Part shown: piece by piece, positions 16,442-27,343 of the stretch | Layout of the letters: each line of letters begins with the position of its first letter | Numbering within the stretch: the stretch's first letter is position 1 | Assembly (NCBI RefSeq): GCF_001562425.1 | Contig: NZ_LOED01000006.1 | Location: forward strand, 1 to 64,000 | Origin: Fervidicola ferrireducens | GTDB taxonomy: Bacteria; Bacillota; Thermosediminibacteria; Thermosediminibacterales; Thermosediminibacteraceae | DNA length: 64,000 bases | Direction: 5' to 3' | The notes under the pieces: generated by a model | What the model was told of the DNA's origin: nothing | The model's database searches: none | Seen by the model: only the letters and a program-made list of their open reading frames with translations | Made by a program: the position numbers and the translations under genes

Positions 16442-17485
16442 ATGGAGACGAAACTGATTAAAGTAAATCCTGAAAAGCCGGATTTGGGAAGCATTAGAAT
16501 TGCCGCGGGCGTCATAAGAGCCGGGGGACTTGTAGCCTTTCCGACAGAAACGGTATACGGCCTTGGGGCCAATGCCCTTGATGAGGATGCTGCCCGCAAA
16601 ATATATAATGCCAAAAACAGGCCTCAGGACAATCCGTTAATCGTCCATATATCATCTCATAAAGAAGTGGAAGGGCTTGTTCGCAATATGCCGCCTGAAG
16701 CTCGAATATTGATGGAGAGGTTCTGGCCCGGCCCCCTCACACTGGTCCTCGAAAAGTCGAATAAAGTTCCATACAGTACTACAGGGGGACTCGATACGGT
16801 TGCGGTGAGAATGCCGAGACACCCCGTGGCTTTAGCGCTCATAAAGGAATCGGGAGTGCCCATAGCCGCTCCGAGCGCCAACATATCGGGAAGGCCGAGT
16901 CCCACCACCGCCGAAGACGTGTACGAAGACATGGCCGGGAAGGTGGACGTAATCTTGGATGGGGGCCCATGCGAGGTCGGCGTGGAATCCACAGTCCTTG
17001 ATTTGACCGGTGATGTCCCGGTGATTTTGAGGCCCGGCGGAGTGACCCGGGAGGAACTGGAAGAAGCGGTCGGCAGGGTGGAACTGGACGCAGGGCTTTT
17101 GCCCGGGCAGAAGCCCAAATCGCCCGGCCAGAAGTACAGGCATTATTCGCCGAAAGCCCCCATGCTGGTGGTAGAGGGCCCAGTTGAAGCTCAGATAAAA
17201 AAAATCTCCGAAGTGGCAGAAAGGCTTTCCGTCGAGGGCAAGAAAGTGGGCATAATGGCCACCGCCCAGACGCGCATGTATTATAAAACGGGATACGTGA
17301 TTTCCGTTGGAGATAGAAATGCGCCTTTGACCATATCGGCAAACCTTTTTTCCGTGCTGAGAAAATTCGACAGAATGGGGGTAGACCAGATACTGGCAGA
17401 GGGTATTCCGGAGACCGGGCTGGGCCTTGCGGTCATGAATAGGCTTAGAAAAGCCGCAGGGTATAATATAATTAAGCTTGAATGA
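16442..17485 (+). CDS. sua5: Threonylcarbamoyl-AMP synthase (Sua5 type)
   Basis: Makes threonylcarbamoyl-AMP from threonine, bicarbonate and ATP for the t6A37 modification of ANN-decoding tRNAs. 347 residues: an N-terminal YrdC/TsaC domain (about 1-215) with FPTETVYGLGANA, KNRPQDNPLIVHI, PSANISGRPSPT and RPGGVTREEL, then a linker with SPGQKYRHYSP and a C-terminal Sua5 domain. The extra domain separates it from the shorter TsaC. It starts 17 nt after the transporter pair. Confidence 0.95.
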   Translation: METKLIKVNPEKPDLGSIRIAAGVIRAGGLVAFPTETVYGLGANALDEDAARKIYNAKNRPQDNPLIVHISSHKEVEGLVRNMPPEARILMERFWPGPLTLVLEKSNKVPYSTTGGLDTVAVRMPRHPVALALIKESGVPIAAPSANISGRPSPTTAEDVYEDMAGKVDVILDGGPCEVGVESTVLDLTGDVPVILRPGGVTREELEEAVGRVELDAGLLPGQKPKSPGQKYRHYSPKAPMLVVEGPVEAQIKKISEVAERLSVEGKKVGIMATAQTRMYYKTGYVISVGDRNAPLTISANLFSVLRKFDRMGVDQILAEGIPETGLGLAVMNRLRKAAGYNIIKLE

Positions 17486-17507
17486 ATATCTTGGGAGGGC
17501 GCCCTAT

Positions 17508-17972
17508 ATGAAAAGAGTGCTTTTCGTGTGCACGGGCAATACCTGCCGCAGCAGCATGGCGGAGGGCCTTTTTAGAAAAATGATAAAGGAGCGCGGCAAG
17601 GAAGGGGAAATAGATGTGGATTCATGCGGGATAGCCGCCGTTGCGGGAATGCCCGCGTCCCCTCAAGCCGTAAAGGTTATGAAGGATATTGGTGTAGACA
17701 TTTCCTCGCATAGAGCAAAGACCCTTTCCGAAGAGCTTCTAAGGGCCGACCTTATACTCACTATGACGAAAAGCCACAAAGATTACATTGTAAATAAGTT
17801 TCCCCATACGAAGGGCAGGGTCTTTGTCCTTGCCGAGTTTGCCGAAGACGAAGGCGACGAAGGGGTGGATATCGCCGACCCTTACGGCGGTGATGAGGAG
17901 ACTTACCGCCGTGTGGCGGAAGCATTGAAGGAGAAGCTCGAAAAGGTTCTGGAAAAGCTGGACAGGGCTTGA
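17508..17972 (+). CDS. Low-molecular-weight phosphatase, probable protein-arginine phosphatase (YwlE-like)
   Basis: 154 residues from ATG 17508, preceded by GGGAGGGC; the longer frame from 17478 lacks a site. The P-loop is CTGNTCRSSMAE. Thr in place of the Ile of tyrosine phosphatases (GNICRS) is the feature known to give YwlE specificity for phospho-arginine. The general acid Asp lies in IADPYGGDEETYR. No mcsB arginine kinase is in the window. The order sua5-ywlE-rpiB-glyA-upp is the same as in Bacillus. Confidence 0.88.
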   Translation: MKRVLFVCTGNTCRSSMAEGLFRKMIKERGKEGEIDVDSCGIAAVAGMPASPQAVKVMKDIGVDISSHRAKTLSEELLRADLILTMTKSHKDYIVNKFPHTKGRVFVLAEFAEDEGDEGVDIADPYGGDEETYRRVAEALKEKLEKVLEKLDRA

Positions 17973-18015
17973 TGGTTTCAAATATAATGTAGTTAGCGCA
18001 AAGGAGGAAAGTGCA

Positions 18016-18456
18016 ATGAAAATAGCTGTAGCCAGCGACCATGGCGGATTTGGTTTGAAAGAGGAGATTATCAAATTTTTAGAAGAGAAAGGCATAGAAT
18101 ACGAAGATATGGGTACCTTTTCCGAAGAGCCGGTGGATTACCCCGATATCGCATTTAAACTCGCCGAAGCGGTTGCCCGCGGTGAGTACGACAGGGGTAT
18201 TTTGATTTGCGGGACGGGAATAGGAGTTACCATAGCGGCCAACAAAGTGAAGGGAATCCGCGCTGCTCTGTGCCACGACGTGTATTCGGCAAGGATGTCC
18301 AGGCTTCACAACAATGCCAACGTCCTGACCATGGGAGGAAGGGTAATAGGCCCCGGCCTTGCCAAAGCTATAGTGGAAGAATGGCTCAAGGCGGAATTTG
18401 AAGGAGGACGTCACCAGCGGCGGATCGACAAAATAAGCTCTTACGAAAATCGATAA
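18016..18456 (+). CDS. rpiB: Ribose 5-phosphate isomerase B
   Basis: Interconverts ribose 5-phosphate and ribulose 5-phosphate. 146 residues with IAVASDHGGFGLKEEI, the active-site region ICGTGIGVTIAANKVKGIRAALCHD (catalytic Cys near residue 65) and HNNANVLTMGGRVIG. AAGGAGGAAAG lies seven bases before the ATG. It is part of the ywlE-rpiB-glyA-upp run. Confidence 0.95.
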   Translation: MKIAVASDHGGFGLKEEIIKFLEEKGIEYEDMGTFSEEPVDYPDIAFKLAEAVARGEYDRGILICGTGIGVTIAANKVKGIRAALCHDVYSARMSRLHNNANVLTMGGRVIGPGLAKAIVEEWLKAEFEGGRHQRRIDKISSYENR

Positions 18457-18471
18457 AAGAGGAGGGGTTTT

Positions 18472-20808
<2,337 letters not shown>

Positions 20809-20812
<4 letters not shown>

Positions 20813-20837
20813 CAAGAAAGAATTTGTGGAATAAAAT
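20809..20837 (+). promoter_or_regulatory. Sigma-A promoter of the wecA-wecB operon
   Basis: TTGACA (20809-20814, overlapping the dCMP deaminase stop), 17-nt spacer, TAAAAT (20832-20837). The -35 is perfect. Confidence 0.75.
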
Positions 20838-20876
20838 TAGAAAAGCGAAATCTGGCGTTAAAGGGGCGATTAAAAA

Positions 20877-21908
20877 ATGCCATTATATATATACGCCTTT
20901 ATAATGTCGATGGCCTTATCTTACCTTGCCACACCGAAGGTTATAAAACTGGCCTGGAAGATAGGTGCCGTCGATATACCGAAGGATGCCCGGCGGGTTC
21001 ACAAAAAACCCACGCCGAGGTTAGGCGGGCTTGCCATATTCGCCGCATTTGCAGCGGTAGGATTGATTACCCTGCCGCTTGAGCAAAGCTCCATCCGCGG
21101 CATGTTGATAGGCGGAGCTTTCCTGGTTCTGGTAGGTGTGATGGATGACATTTACGGGCTCCCCGCCAAGGTGAAGCTGCTTCTTCAGACGGCTGCAGCA
21201 TATATCCTGGTCCTTTTTGGGCTGAAGGTAGAGTGGGTGACCAATCCTTTTGGAGGGATGTTTTATCTTGGCAAGTGGAGCATTCCCGTTACGCTTTTCT
21301 GGGTAGTCGGCATAACAAATACCTTGAATTTCATCGACGGCCTCGACGGACTGGCGGCAGGCATCGCGGCCATAGCATCGGTGACGATGATGCTGGTCAA
21401 CATAAGTCTGGGGCAGGTCAACGCAACCCTGGTTACGGCGCTGCTGGCAGGAGCCGCATTGGGATTTTTGCCGTACAACTTCAACCCCGCGAAGATTTTC
21501 ATGGGGGACACGGGAGCCATGTTTTTGGGATATATCCTGGCCGCGGCAGCCGTTGACGGGGCGGTAAAGAGTGCAACGGCCATTGCGCTTATTGTTCCCA
21601 TCTTAGCTCTGGGACTTCCCATCTTCGATACCGCCTTTGCTATAGTGAGGAGACTTGTGAACGGAAAGCCCATAATGCAGGCCGACAGGGGACACATCCA
21701 TCATCGACTGCTGGATGTAGGTTTTTCCCATAGACAAGCCGTTATCTATATGTACCTCATGAGTCTGGCCCTTGGACTGTGTGCGGTGTTACTGATATGG
21801 GTGGGGATAAAGCAGGCCTTCCTGACACTTGTGGCCTTTCTCGTTGCCTTTTTGCTGGGAGGAAGGCAGTTCATTATCTCGCACGACAAAAAGTCGGAGG
21901 AACTATAG
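20877..21908 (+). CDS. tagO: Undecaprenyl-phosphate GlcNAc-1-phosphate transferase (WecA/TagO family)
   Basis: Starts cell-wall polymer synthesis by moving GlcNAc-1-phosphate to undecaprenyl phosphate. 343 residues with about ten membrane helices. Family motifs: DIPKDARRVHKKPTPRLGG, GVMDDIYGL (Asp-Asp), NFIDGLDGLAAG, MGDTGAMFLGY and RGHIHHRLLD. AAGGGG ribosome site. wecB follows 19 nt downstream, and the pair would make undecaprenyl-linked GlcNAc and UDP-ManNAc for a secondary wall polymer. Confidence 0.92.
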   Translation: MPLYIYAFIMSMALSYLATPKVIKLAWKIGAVDIPKDARRVHKKPTPRLGGLAIFAAFAAVGLITLPLEQSSIRGMLIGGAFLVLVGVMDDIYGLPAKVKLLLQTAAAYILVLFGLKVEWVTNPFGGMFYLGKWSIPVTLFWVVGITNTLNFIDGLDGLAAGIAAIASVTMMLVNISLGQVNATLVTALLAGAALGFLPYNFNPAKIFMGDTGAMFLGYILAAAAVDGAVKSATAIALIVPILALGLPIFDTAFAIVRRLVNGKPIMQADRGHIHHRLLDVGFSHRQAVIYMYLMSLALGLCAVLLIWVGIKQAFLTLVAFLVAFLLGGRQFIISHDKKSEEL

Positions 21909-21927
21909 ATAAAAAGGGGAATGGGCT

Positions 21928-23148
21928 TTGGAAAGAATAAAAGTTTTGAGCGTCTTTGGCACCAGGCCCGAGGCCGTAAAAATGGCCCCGCTGGTGCAGG
22001 AGCTCAAAAAGAGCAATTATATTGATTGCAAGGTGGCAGTTACAGCTCAACACCGCCAGATGCTCGACCAGGTGTTGAGCCTTTTTGATGTAAAACCCGA
22101 TTATGACCTGGACATAATGGAAGAAAGGCAGAGCTTGTTTGACATCACCGTAAAGGCGCTTTCCGGGTTAAGGGATGTGCTAAATGAGGTAAGACCCGAC
22201 CTGGTACTGGTCCACGGGGACACCACCACTACCTTTGCGGGAGCCCTTGCCTCCTTTTATATGCACATCAAGGTGGGACACGTGGAAGCGGGCCTGAGGA
22301 CCCACAACAAGTGGCTGCCCTTTCCTGAGGAAATGAACCGGAAGCTCACCGGAGCTCTCGCGGACCTCCACTTTGCGCCAACGATGACGGCAAAGGAGAA
22401 CCTCATCAAAGAAGGGGTTGACCCGGAATCCATTTTCGTTACAGGAAATACGGTAATAGACGCCCTGAGAACTACCGTTAAAAGGGATTACGTATTCAAA
22501 CAACCGGTGCTCAATGCTTTGGATTACGAGAAAAACCGGGTGATTCTCGTGACCGCCCACAGGAGGGAGAACCTGGGGAAACCTCTTGAAGATATATGCC
22601 GGGGGCTCCGGGACGTGGTGGAGCGTAATCCGGATGTTATCCTCGTTTATCCCGTCCACCTGAACCCTGCGGTCCGAGATACGGCTTACGGCATACTCAA
22701 AGACAACGAGAGAATAATTCTCCTTCCTCCACTGGATACCGACGAATTGCACAACCTGATGGCCAGGTGCTACATGGTCATGACCGACTCCGGAGGCCTG
22801 CAGGAAGAGGCGCCTTCCCTGGGAAAGCCGGTGCTGGTGCTCAGAGCCGAAACCGAGCGGCCCGAGGCGGTGAAAGCGGGTACCGTGAAGGTAATAGGAA
22901 CGGCAAGGGAAAACGTGCTGAAAGAAGCGGAGGTACTCTTGAAAGATAAGTCCGAATACACCCGCATGGCCAATGCGGTGAACCCCTACGGGGATGGATT
23001 CGCCTCAAGGCGGATAGTTGAGAGCATCCTTTACCATTTTGGGCTTTCGGACAAAAGGCCGGAGGAGTTCAGGCCGGAAAAGAAAACCTGTTGGCTAAAA
23101 AATGAGCCCTCCACAAAAGGCAAGGACGGTTTTTATAAAAGGGGTTGA
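21928..23148 (+). CDS. wecB: UDP-N-acetylglucosamine 2-epimerase (non-hydrolysing)
   Basis: Interconverts UDP-GlcNAc and UDP-ManNAc. 406 residues, a little longer than usual (~375) because of a Lys-rich tail of about 25 residues. GTRPEAVKMAPL, VHGDTTTTFAGALASF, VGHVEAGLRT, TAHRRENLG and MTDSGGLQEEAPSLGKPVLVLR are the expected motifs. The start is TTG 21928 with AAAAGGGG upstream. Provides ManNAc for wall polymers together with the upstream transferase. Confidence 0.95.
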   Translation: MERIKVLSVFGTRPEAVKMAPLVQELKKSNYIDCKVAVTAQHRQMLDQVLSLFDVKPDYDLDIMEERQSLFDITVKALSGLRDVLNEVRPDLVLVHGDTTTTFAGALASFYMHIKVGHVEAGLRTHNKWLPFPEEMNRKLTGALADLHFAPTMTAKENLIKEGVDPESIFVTGNTVIDALRTTVKRDYVFKQPVLNALDYEKNRVILVTAHRRENLGKPLEDICRGLRDVVERNPDVILVYPVHLNPAVRDTAYGILKDNERIILLPPLDTDELHNLMARCYMVMTDSGGLQEEAPSLGKPVLVLRAETERPEAVKAGTVKVIGTARENVLKEAEVLLKDKSEYTRMANAVNPYGDGFASRRIVESILYHFGLSDKRPEEFRPEKKTCWLKNEPSTKGKDGFYKRG

Positions 23149-23157
23149 GGCAAGGTT

Positions 23158-24018
23158 ATGCCGGATATACCTTCGGAAAGGGTTTACAAAGTAGGGGAAA
23201 AAATCACCCTTTATCTTGAGGATTGCCTATCGGGTATAAGAAAATACTTAAAGCAGGAAGAAGTGGACGTGGTGGTCACTTCCCCGCCTTACAATATAGG
23301 CATCCGTTACAACAGCCATTATGACAACATGCCGCGGGAGCAATATTTGGAATGGCTCGAGAAAGTGTCGGTGGAGATTAAAAGGGTGCTAAAAAACGAC
23401 GGTTCTTTTTTCCTCAATATTGGAGGAAAACCGAGCGATCCATGGATACCCTTTGATGTGGCGCAGAAACTAAGAAAGCATTTTGTACTTCAGAATGTTA
23501 TCCACTGGGTAAAGTCTATCGCCATCGAGAAAAGCTCGGTCGGCAAATATCCTGGCATATCCGGCGATGTGGCAGTAGGTCATTACAAACCCATCAGGGG
23601 AAAGCGCTTTTTGCACGATAATCACGAATACATTTTTCACTTTACAAAAACCGGAAGGGTCGAGCTTGACAGACTTGCCATAGGAGTGCCTTATCAGGAT
23701 AAGTCCAATATTGGCCGCTGGAAAAGCGCAAAGCAGGACAAAAGATGCCGTGGGAATACCTGGTTTATTCCGTATGAAACTATATGGGACAGGGAAAAAC
23801 AGCGGCCACACCCGTCTACTTTCCCTGTTGCTCTTCCGGAAATGTGCATAAAGCTCCATGGGGTTGAGAGAACCAAACTGGTTCTCGACCCTTTTATGGG
23901 TATTGGCACCACGGCCATTGCGTGTTTAAAGCTGGATGTAAATGCCGTAGGATTTGAGATAGACGAAGAGTATATGAAAAAGGCGATAGAGCGTCTCCAG
24001 TCCTTTAAAAATTTTTAA
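23158..24018 (+). CDS. Orphan DNA methyltransferase, beta class
   Basis: 286-residue S-adenosylmethionine-dependent methylase. Catalytic motif IV is VVTSPPYN near residue 41 and the SAM-binding motif DPFMGIGTT comes near the C-terminus, the beta-class order. SPPY suggests N4-cytosine methylation but N6-adenine methylases with this motif exist, so base and site are open. No restriction endonuclease or vsr gene is adjacent. It follows wecB by nine bases and seems to share its transcript, an unusual partner. Confidence 0.88.
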   Translation: MPDIPSERVYKVGEKITLYLEDCLSGIRKYLKQEEVDVVVTSPPYNIGIRYNSHYDNMPREQYLEWLEKVSVEIKRVLKNDGSFFLNIGGKPSDPWIPFDVAQKLRKHFVLQNVIHWVKSIAIEKSSVGKYPGISGDVAVGHYKPIRGKRFLHDNHEYIFHFTKTGRVELDRLAIGVPYQDKSNIGRWKSAKQDKRCRGNTWFIPYETIWDREKQRPHPSTFPVALPEMCIKLHGVERTKLVLDPFMGIGTTAIACLKLDVNAVGFEIDEEYMKKAIERLQSFKNF

Positions 24019-24021
24019 GTA

Positions 24022-24050
24022 TTGACTATAGACCCCCTGTGTGATAATAT
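24022..24050 (+). promoter_or_regulatory. Sigma-A promoter of the uracil permease
   Basis: TTGACT (24022-24027), 17-nt spacer, TAATAT (24045-24050), right after the methyltransferase stop. Confidence 0.75.
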
Positions 24051-24074
24051 ATTACAGAGCAAAAAATGAATAAG

Positions 24075-24163
24075 CAAGCCTTTAAACTGGTCCTGTGAGG
24101 CTAGTAAGGCAAAGGGAAGAAAAAAGAAAGCCTTTCTCTGCCTGACAGAGGAAGGCTTTTTTT
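24075..24163 (+). promoter_or_regulatory. PyrR-binding attenuator leader
   Basis: GCCTTTAAACTGGTCC then TGTGAGGCTAGTAAGGC (24078-24110) is the conserved PyrR anti-antiterminator hairpin. Downstream, AAAGCCTT-TCTCTG pairs with CAGAGG-AAGGCTTT (24127-24158), followed by seven T: the terminator. With high UMP, PyrR would stabilise the first hairpin and let the terminator form. Confidence 0.88.
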
Positions 24164-24172
24164 ATAAGAAAG

Positions 24173-24195
24173 CCCCTGCTGCCTCACAGCAGGGG
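24173..24195 (+). other. Second hairpin between attenuator and permease start
   Basis: CCCCTGCTG (24173-24181) and CAGCAGGGG (24187-24195) form a perfect 9-bp stem just upstream of the ribosome site GAAAGGAGG. No real U-tract follows. It may protect the mRNA 5' end after read-through or act on translation. Confidence 0.6.
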
Positions 24196-24220
24196 TTTAA
24201 ATTTTGAAAGGAGGAAAAGC

Positions 24221-25450
24221 GTGAAAGAATTGACCGCAAATTCCAGGGAATTGTCAGGTCCTTTGAAAGAAGAAGACAGGATATCACTATTGCAGCTTCT
24301 AATCCTGGGGCTTCAGCATACCTTCACAATGTTTGGAGCTACTGTATTGGTTCCGCTTCTTACCGGGCTGGATGTCGGAGTGGCTCTTTTTACGGCGGGA
24401 ATAGGCACACTGTTTTTCCACATGGTCACGAGAGGAAAAGTGCCGATTTTTTTGGGTTCGTCCTTTGCATTCATCGCACCAATAGCACTGGTGGTAAAAC
24501 AGTGGGGAATTCCGGCAGCTCAGGGCGGCATTATAGTGGCAGGGCTTTTGTACGTATTGATGGCACTGCTGATTTACTTTCTCGGAAGAGAATTCATGGA
24601 AAGGCTCCTTCCTCCAGTCGTAACCGGGCCGATAATTATGGTGATAGGTTTGAATCTTGCGCCGGTAGCGGTTCAAAGCGCCTCCAAAAACTGGGCAATT
24701 GCTTTAATAGTACTCGTCACCGTGATGGTGGTCAGCGTTTATGGCAGGGGATTTTTTAAGCTCGTGCCGGTGCTGGTGGGATTGATCGCAGGCTATGCTG
24801 CATGCTTGATATTTGGAATAGTGGACCTAAAACCCGTTCAGGATGCAGCTCTTTTTGCCGTACCGAACTTTACCAAGCCCGAATTAAACCTTGCTGCCAT
24901 AGGATTGATAGCTCCGGTAGCCGTAGCTACAATGGTGGAACACGTTGGAGACATGCTGGCAGTCGGGGCAACGGTGGGGAAGGATTTCGTAAAGGATCCA
25001 GGACTGCACTGGACCTTGATAGGGGACGGTATAGCCACGTCCCTTGCAGGACTTTTTGGAGGACCTGCCAATACAACGTACTCTGAAAACACTGGAGTAC
25101 TTGCTTTGACCGGTGTTTGGAAGCCCCAGGTGATGAGGGTGGCGGCTTTCATGGCTATCCTGCTTTCGAGCTTTCAGAAACTTACCGCTCTAATTAGGAC
25201 AGTTCCGGAACCGGTGATAGGCGGCATATCCATAATCCTGTTCGGGATGATATCAAGCATTGGAGTGAGGACCGTGGTGGAAAACAACGTGGACTTCAAA
25301 AAGTCTAGGAACCTGATAATTTCCAGCGTTATCCTGGTAATTGGCATCGGTGGTGCTGTGATTAAATTCCCGGGAGGAATTCAGCTGGGCGGTGTGGGCC
25401 TCGCAGCGGTTTTGGGCATAATTTTGAACCAATTGCTGCCGAGAGAATAA
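24221..25450 (+). CDS. pyrP: Uracil permease (UraA/PyrP, NCS2 family)
   Basis: 409-residue transporter with about 14 hydrophobic segments. Family features include GLQHTFTMFGATVLVPLLTG near the N-terminus, FLGSSFAFIAPIALV, EHVGDMLAVGATVGKDF with the substrate-binding Glu region, and GLFGGPANTTYSENTGVLALTG. The GTG start has GAAAGGAGG upstream. PyrR attenuation in the leader supports uracil as substrate over xanthine. Confidence 0.94.
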   Translation: MKELTANSRELSGPLKEEDRISLLQLLILGLQHTFTMFGATVLVPLLTGLDVGVALFTAGIGTLFFHMVTRGKVPIFLGSSFAFIAPIALVVKQWGIPAAQGGIIVAGLLYVLMALLIYFLGREFMERLLPPVVTGPIIMVIGLNLAPVAVQSASKNWAIALIVLVTVMVVSVYGRGFFKLVPVLVGLIAGYAACLIFGIVDLKPVQDAALFAVPNFTKPELNLAAIGLIAPVAVATMVEHVGDMLAVGATVGKDFVKDPGLHWTLIGDGIATSLAGLFGGPANTTYSENTGVLALTGVWKPQVMRVAAFMAILLSSFQKLTALIRTVPEPVIGGISIILFGMISSIGVRTVVENNVDFKKSRNLIISSVILVIGIGGAVIKFPGGIQLGGVGLAAVLGIILNQLLPRE

Positions 25451-25469
25451 TGGAAATGAGTTAACGTGG

Positions 25470-25500
25470 GTAAAAGGGGGATTATACCTCCTTTTTTTTT
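25470..25500 (+). terminator. Intrinsic terminator of pyrP
   Basis: AAAGGGGG and CCTCCTTT pair around a short ATTATA loop (one G-U), followed by nine T. Confidence 0.8.
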
Positions 25501-25522
25501 GTTTAATAACCGCCGGAATTTC

Positions 25523-25531
25523 TGCTATAAT
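25523..25531 (+). promoter_or_regulatory. Extended -10 element before sigI
   Basis: TGC-TATAAT about 40 bases before the sigI ATG; the -35 region (TTAATA) is poor. Autoregulated SigI promoters with CCCCC/CGAA-type boxes were looked for and not seen. Confidence 0.5.
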
Positions 25532-25566
25532 TGAATGGGGTTACTTTTTGGCATTTGGAGGTAGCC

Positions 25567-26274
25567 ATGACTCAACCTTCCATAAACGAACGGGTAATGA
25601 TGATTAAGAAAAATGTAGACGACATAAGTCAGTTCATCGAGGAGTACAAGCCCTTCATCGCTTCAGTGGTAGAAAAATGCGTGGGACGTCGTGTTGAATA
25701 CGGCATCGACGACGAGCTTAGCATCGCCATGATAGCTTTTAACGAAGCCATTCAAAAATACGACATCAAAAAGGGCAATTTCCTTGCTTTTGCCAGAAAT
25801 GTGATAAAAAACCGCCTTATAGACTACTACAGAAAGGAACAAAAGAGTTCGGAAACTTTGATTTATATCGGCCAGAGCACGGAGGATGAGGAGGAAATCG
25901 AACTGGAAATAGGCACTGAAGAATCCATAAAAAAACACCGGGAAGATGAAATAAGTCGGTTAAGAAGGCTCGAAATACTGGAGATTAAAGAAGAACTTGA
26001 AAAATGGGGGATTTCCTTTTCGGATGTTGCAAAGAGCTCGCCCAAACAGGAAGGCACCCGCAGGATTTATCTTCAGGTTATCGACTACATTATGTCTTCG
26101 CCCGAAATCTTGAAGATTATAATGGAAAAAAAATATCTGCCCATAGATAAAATTGAAAAAGCCACAAAAATACCCAGAAAGAAAATAGAGCGCGGGCGAA
26201 ATTATATAATAGCGGCGATTGTAATCCTCTCGGTGGACTATAAATACATAAAAGATTACATAAAATGGAGGTAA
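25567..26274 (+). CDS. sigI: RNA polymerase sigma factor SigI
   Basis: 235 residues from ATG 25567 with GGAGGT upstream; the longer frame from 25531 is not favoured. Region 2 is visible in IDDELSIAMIAFNEAIQKYDIKKGNFLAFARNVIKNRLIDYYRKE, typical of SigI, and the C-terminal half is the SigI-specific domain. SigI responds to heat in Bacillus and to polysaccharides in cellulolytic clostridia. The anti-sigma factor gene rsgI follows four bases later. Confidence 0.93.
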   Translation: MTQPSINERVMMIKKNVDDISQFIEEYKPFIASVVEKCVGRRVEYGIDDELSIAMIAFNEAIQKYDIKKGNFLAFARNVIKNRLIDYYRKEQKSSETLIYIGQSTEDEEEIELEIGTEESIKKHREDEISRLRRLEILEIKEELEKWGISFSDVAKSSPKQEGTRRIYLQVIDYIMSSPEILKIIMEKKYLPIDKIEKATKIPRKKIERGRNYIIAAIVILSVDYKYIKDYIKWR

Positions 26275-26278
26275 AAGG

Positions 26279-27310
26279 GTGAAGGCTGTTATTGTAGATA
26301 TTCAGCGTGACTACATTATAGCGGTCAATCAAAAAGGGGAATTCATAAAAGTACACAATAAATACAAAGACCGGCAGATTGGCGACGAAATAGACATTCG
26401 CGAAATAGATACCCGTATGATATTTAGAAGAATAGCTTCCATAGCGGCAGTTTTGATAATAACGGCAATCCTTACCGGATACGGGATGGCTTTTTACCGT
26501 CCCGTGACCTACGTTACGATGGACGTGAATCCTAGCGTAGAAATATCCCTCAACCGGTTCGACCGGACGGTTGACGTCGTGGGTTTAAATGAAGAGGGAG
26601 AGCGATTGGTAGGGGACGGGAAATCTTTTAGGGCTTTGCCCGCCGAAGAAGTTGTGGGAATCCTGCTTGACAGGGCAAGAGAGCAGAAGTTTCTCACTGT
26701 GGAATCAGTGGTGATGATTACGATATCCAACCTGAAGGATGAGAAAAAGTTAGATCTGGAAAGAAAGCTGGAATATACTGTCAGAAAGGAATTAGAAAAA
26801 GTTAAAGGAGAAAACGGTATTTCCGTGCAGCAGGAAGGCGGGAATGAAGTTGAACTATACGTGCAGCACGCTTCCATAAAATTGCACAACGAAGCGAAAA
26901 AACTTGGAATATCTCAGGGAAAACTGGTGCTTTACGAAAAGTTGAAGGAACGGGACTCTAAGTTGGAGTTAGAAAATATAAAAAAGATGCAGGTTAAAGA
27001 CATACTCGAGGAGCTGAAGTTTAGCTCCGGAAACGAAGAAAAAGAAAACGAAGGCAAAGCCGGCGATACGCCAAAAAAACCCGAAAAGGGATTAAAAGAA
27101 GAAAAGAAGTTGAAAGAAAACCAGGCTATCGATGATGGTAAAAATAAAATTGTGAAAACTAATGAGGAAAAAATAAATCAGAAGCAAGAAGTCAAAATTA
27201 ATAAAAAAGAAAATGATGCAGGTTATGGTAAGCAGCAAAATAAACCGGATAAAGAAAAAGTGCCGCGACTGAAGGAAAAATCCAAGAATAGCCCTGAGAG
27301 GCCAAAGTAG
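26279..27310 (+). CDS. rsgI: Membrane anti-sigma factor RsgI
   Basis: 343 residues. The cytosolic RsgI_N domain (about 1-45, AVIVDIQRDYIIAVNQKGEF) should hold SigI; one membrane helix at about 50-72; then the conserved extracytoplasmic domain with DVNPSVEISLNRFDR. Asn84-Pro85 is the place where RsgI proteins are reported to cleave themselves before regulated proteolysis. From about residue 240 the chain is a Lys/Glu-rich low-complexity tail with no carbohydrate-binding module, unlike the cellulose-sensing RsgI of Clostridium thermocellum. This suggests a stress or wall signal rather than a polysaccharide. Confidence 0.9.
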   Translation: MKAVIVDIQRDYIIAVNQKGEFIKVHNKYKDRQIGDEIDIREIDTRMIFRRIASIAAVLIITAILTGYGMAFYRPVTYVTMDVNPSVEISLNRFDRTVDVVGLNEEGERLVGDGKSFRALPAEEVVGILLDRAREQKFLTVESVVMITISNLKDEKKLDLERKLEYTVRKELEKVKGENGISVQQEGGNEVELYVQHASIKLHNEAKKLGISQGKLVLYEKLKERDSKLELENIKKMQVKDILEELKFSSGNEEKENEGKAGDTPKKPEKGLKEEKKLKENQAIDDGKNKIVKTNEEKINQKQEVKINKKENDAGYGKQQNKPDKEKVPRLKEKSKNSPERPK

Positions 27311-27320
27311 TATTGAAAGA

Positions 27321-27338
27321 TTGTGATACAGTTCACAA
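27321..27338. promoter_or_regulatory. Rex-like operator at the V-ATPase promoter
   Basis: TTGTGATACAGTTCACAA matches the Rex consensus TTGTGAA-N4-TTCACAA at 13 of the 14 defined positions. It ends eight bases before the -10 hexamer, covering the -35 region, as expected of a repressor. The same site also fits the CRP-type TGTGA-N6-TCACA pattern. Confidence 0.55.
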
Positions 27339-27343
27339 AAAAG

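Noticed and set aside
27321-27338. CRP-type site TGTGA-N6-TCACA before the V-ATPase
   Set aside because: The outer TT/AA bases also fit Rex, and a related Rex-like site precedes the alcohol dehydrogenase, so Rex is preferred; CRP/FNR binding is not excluded.
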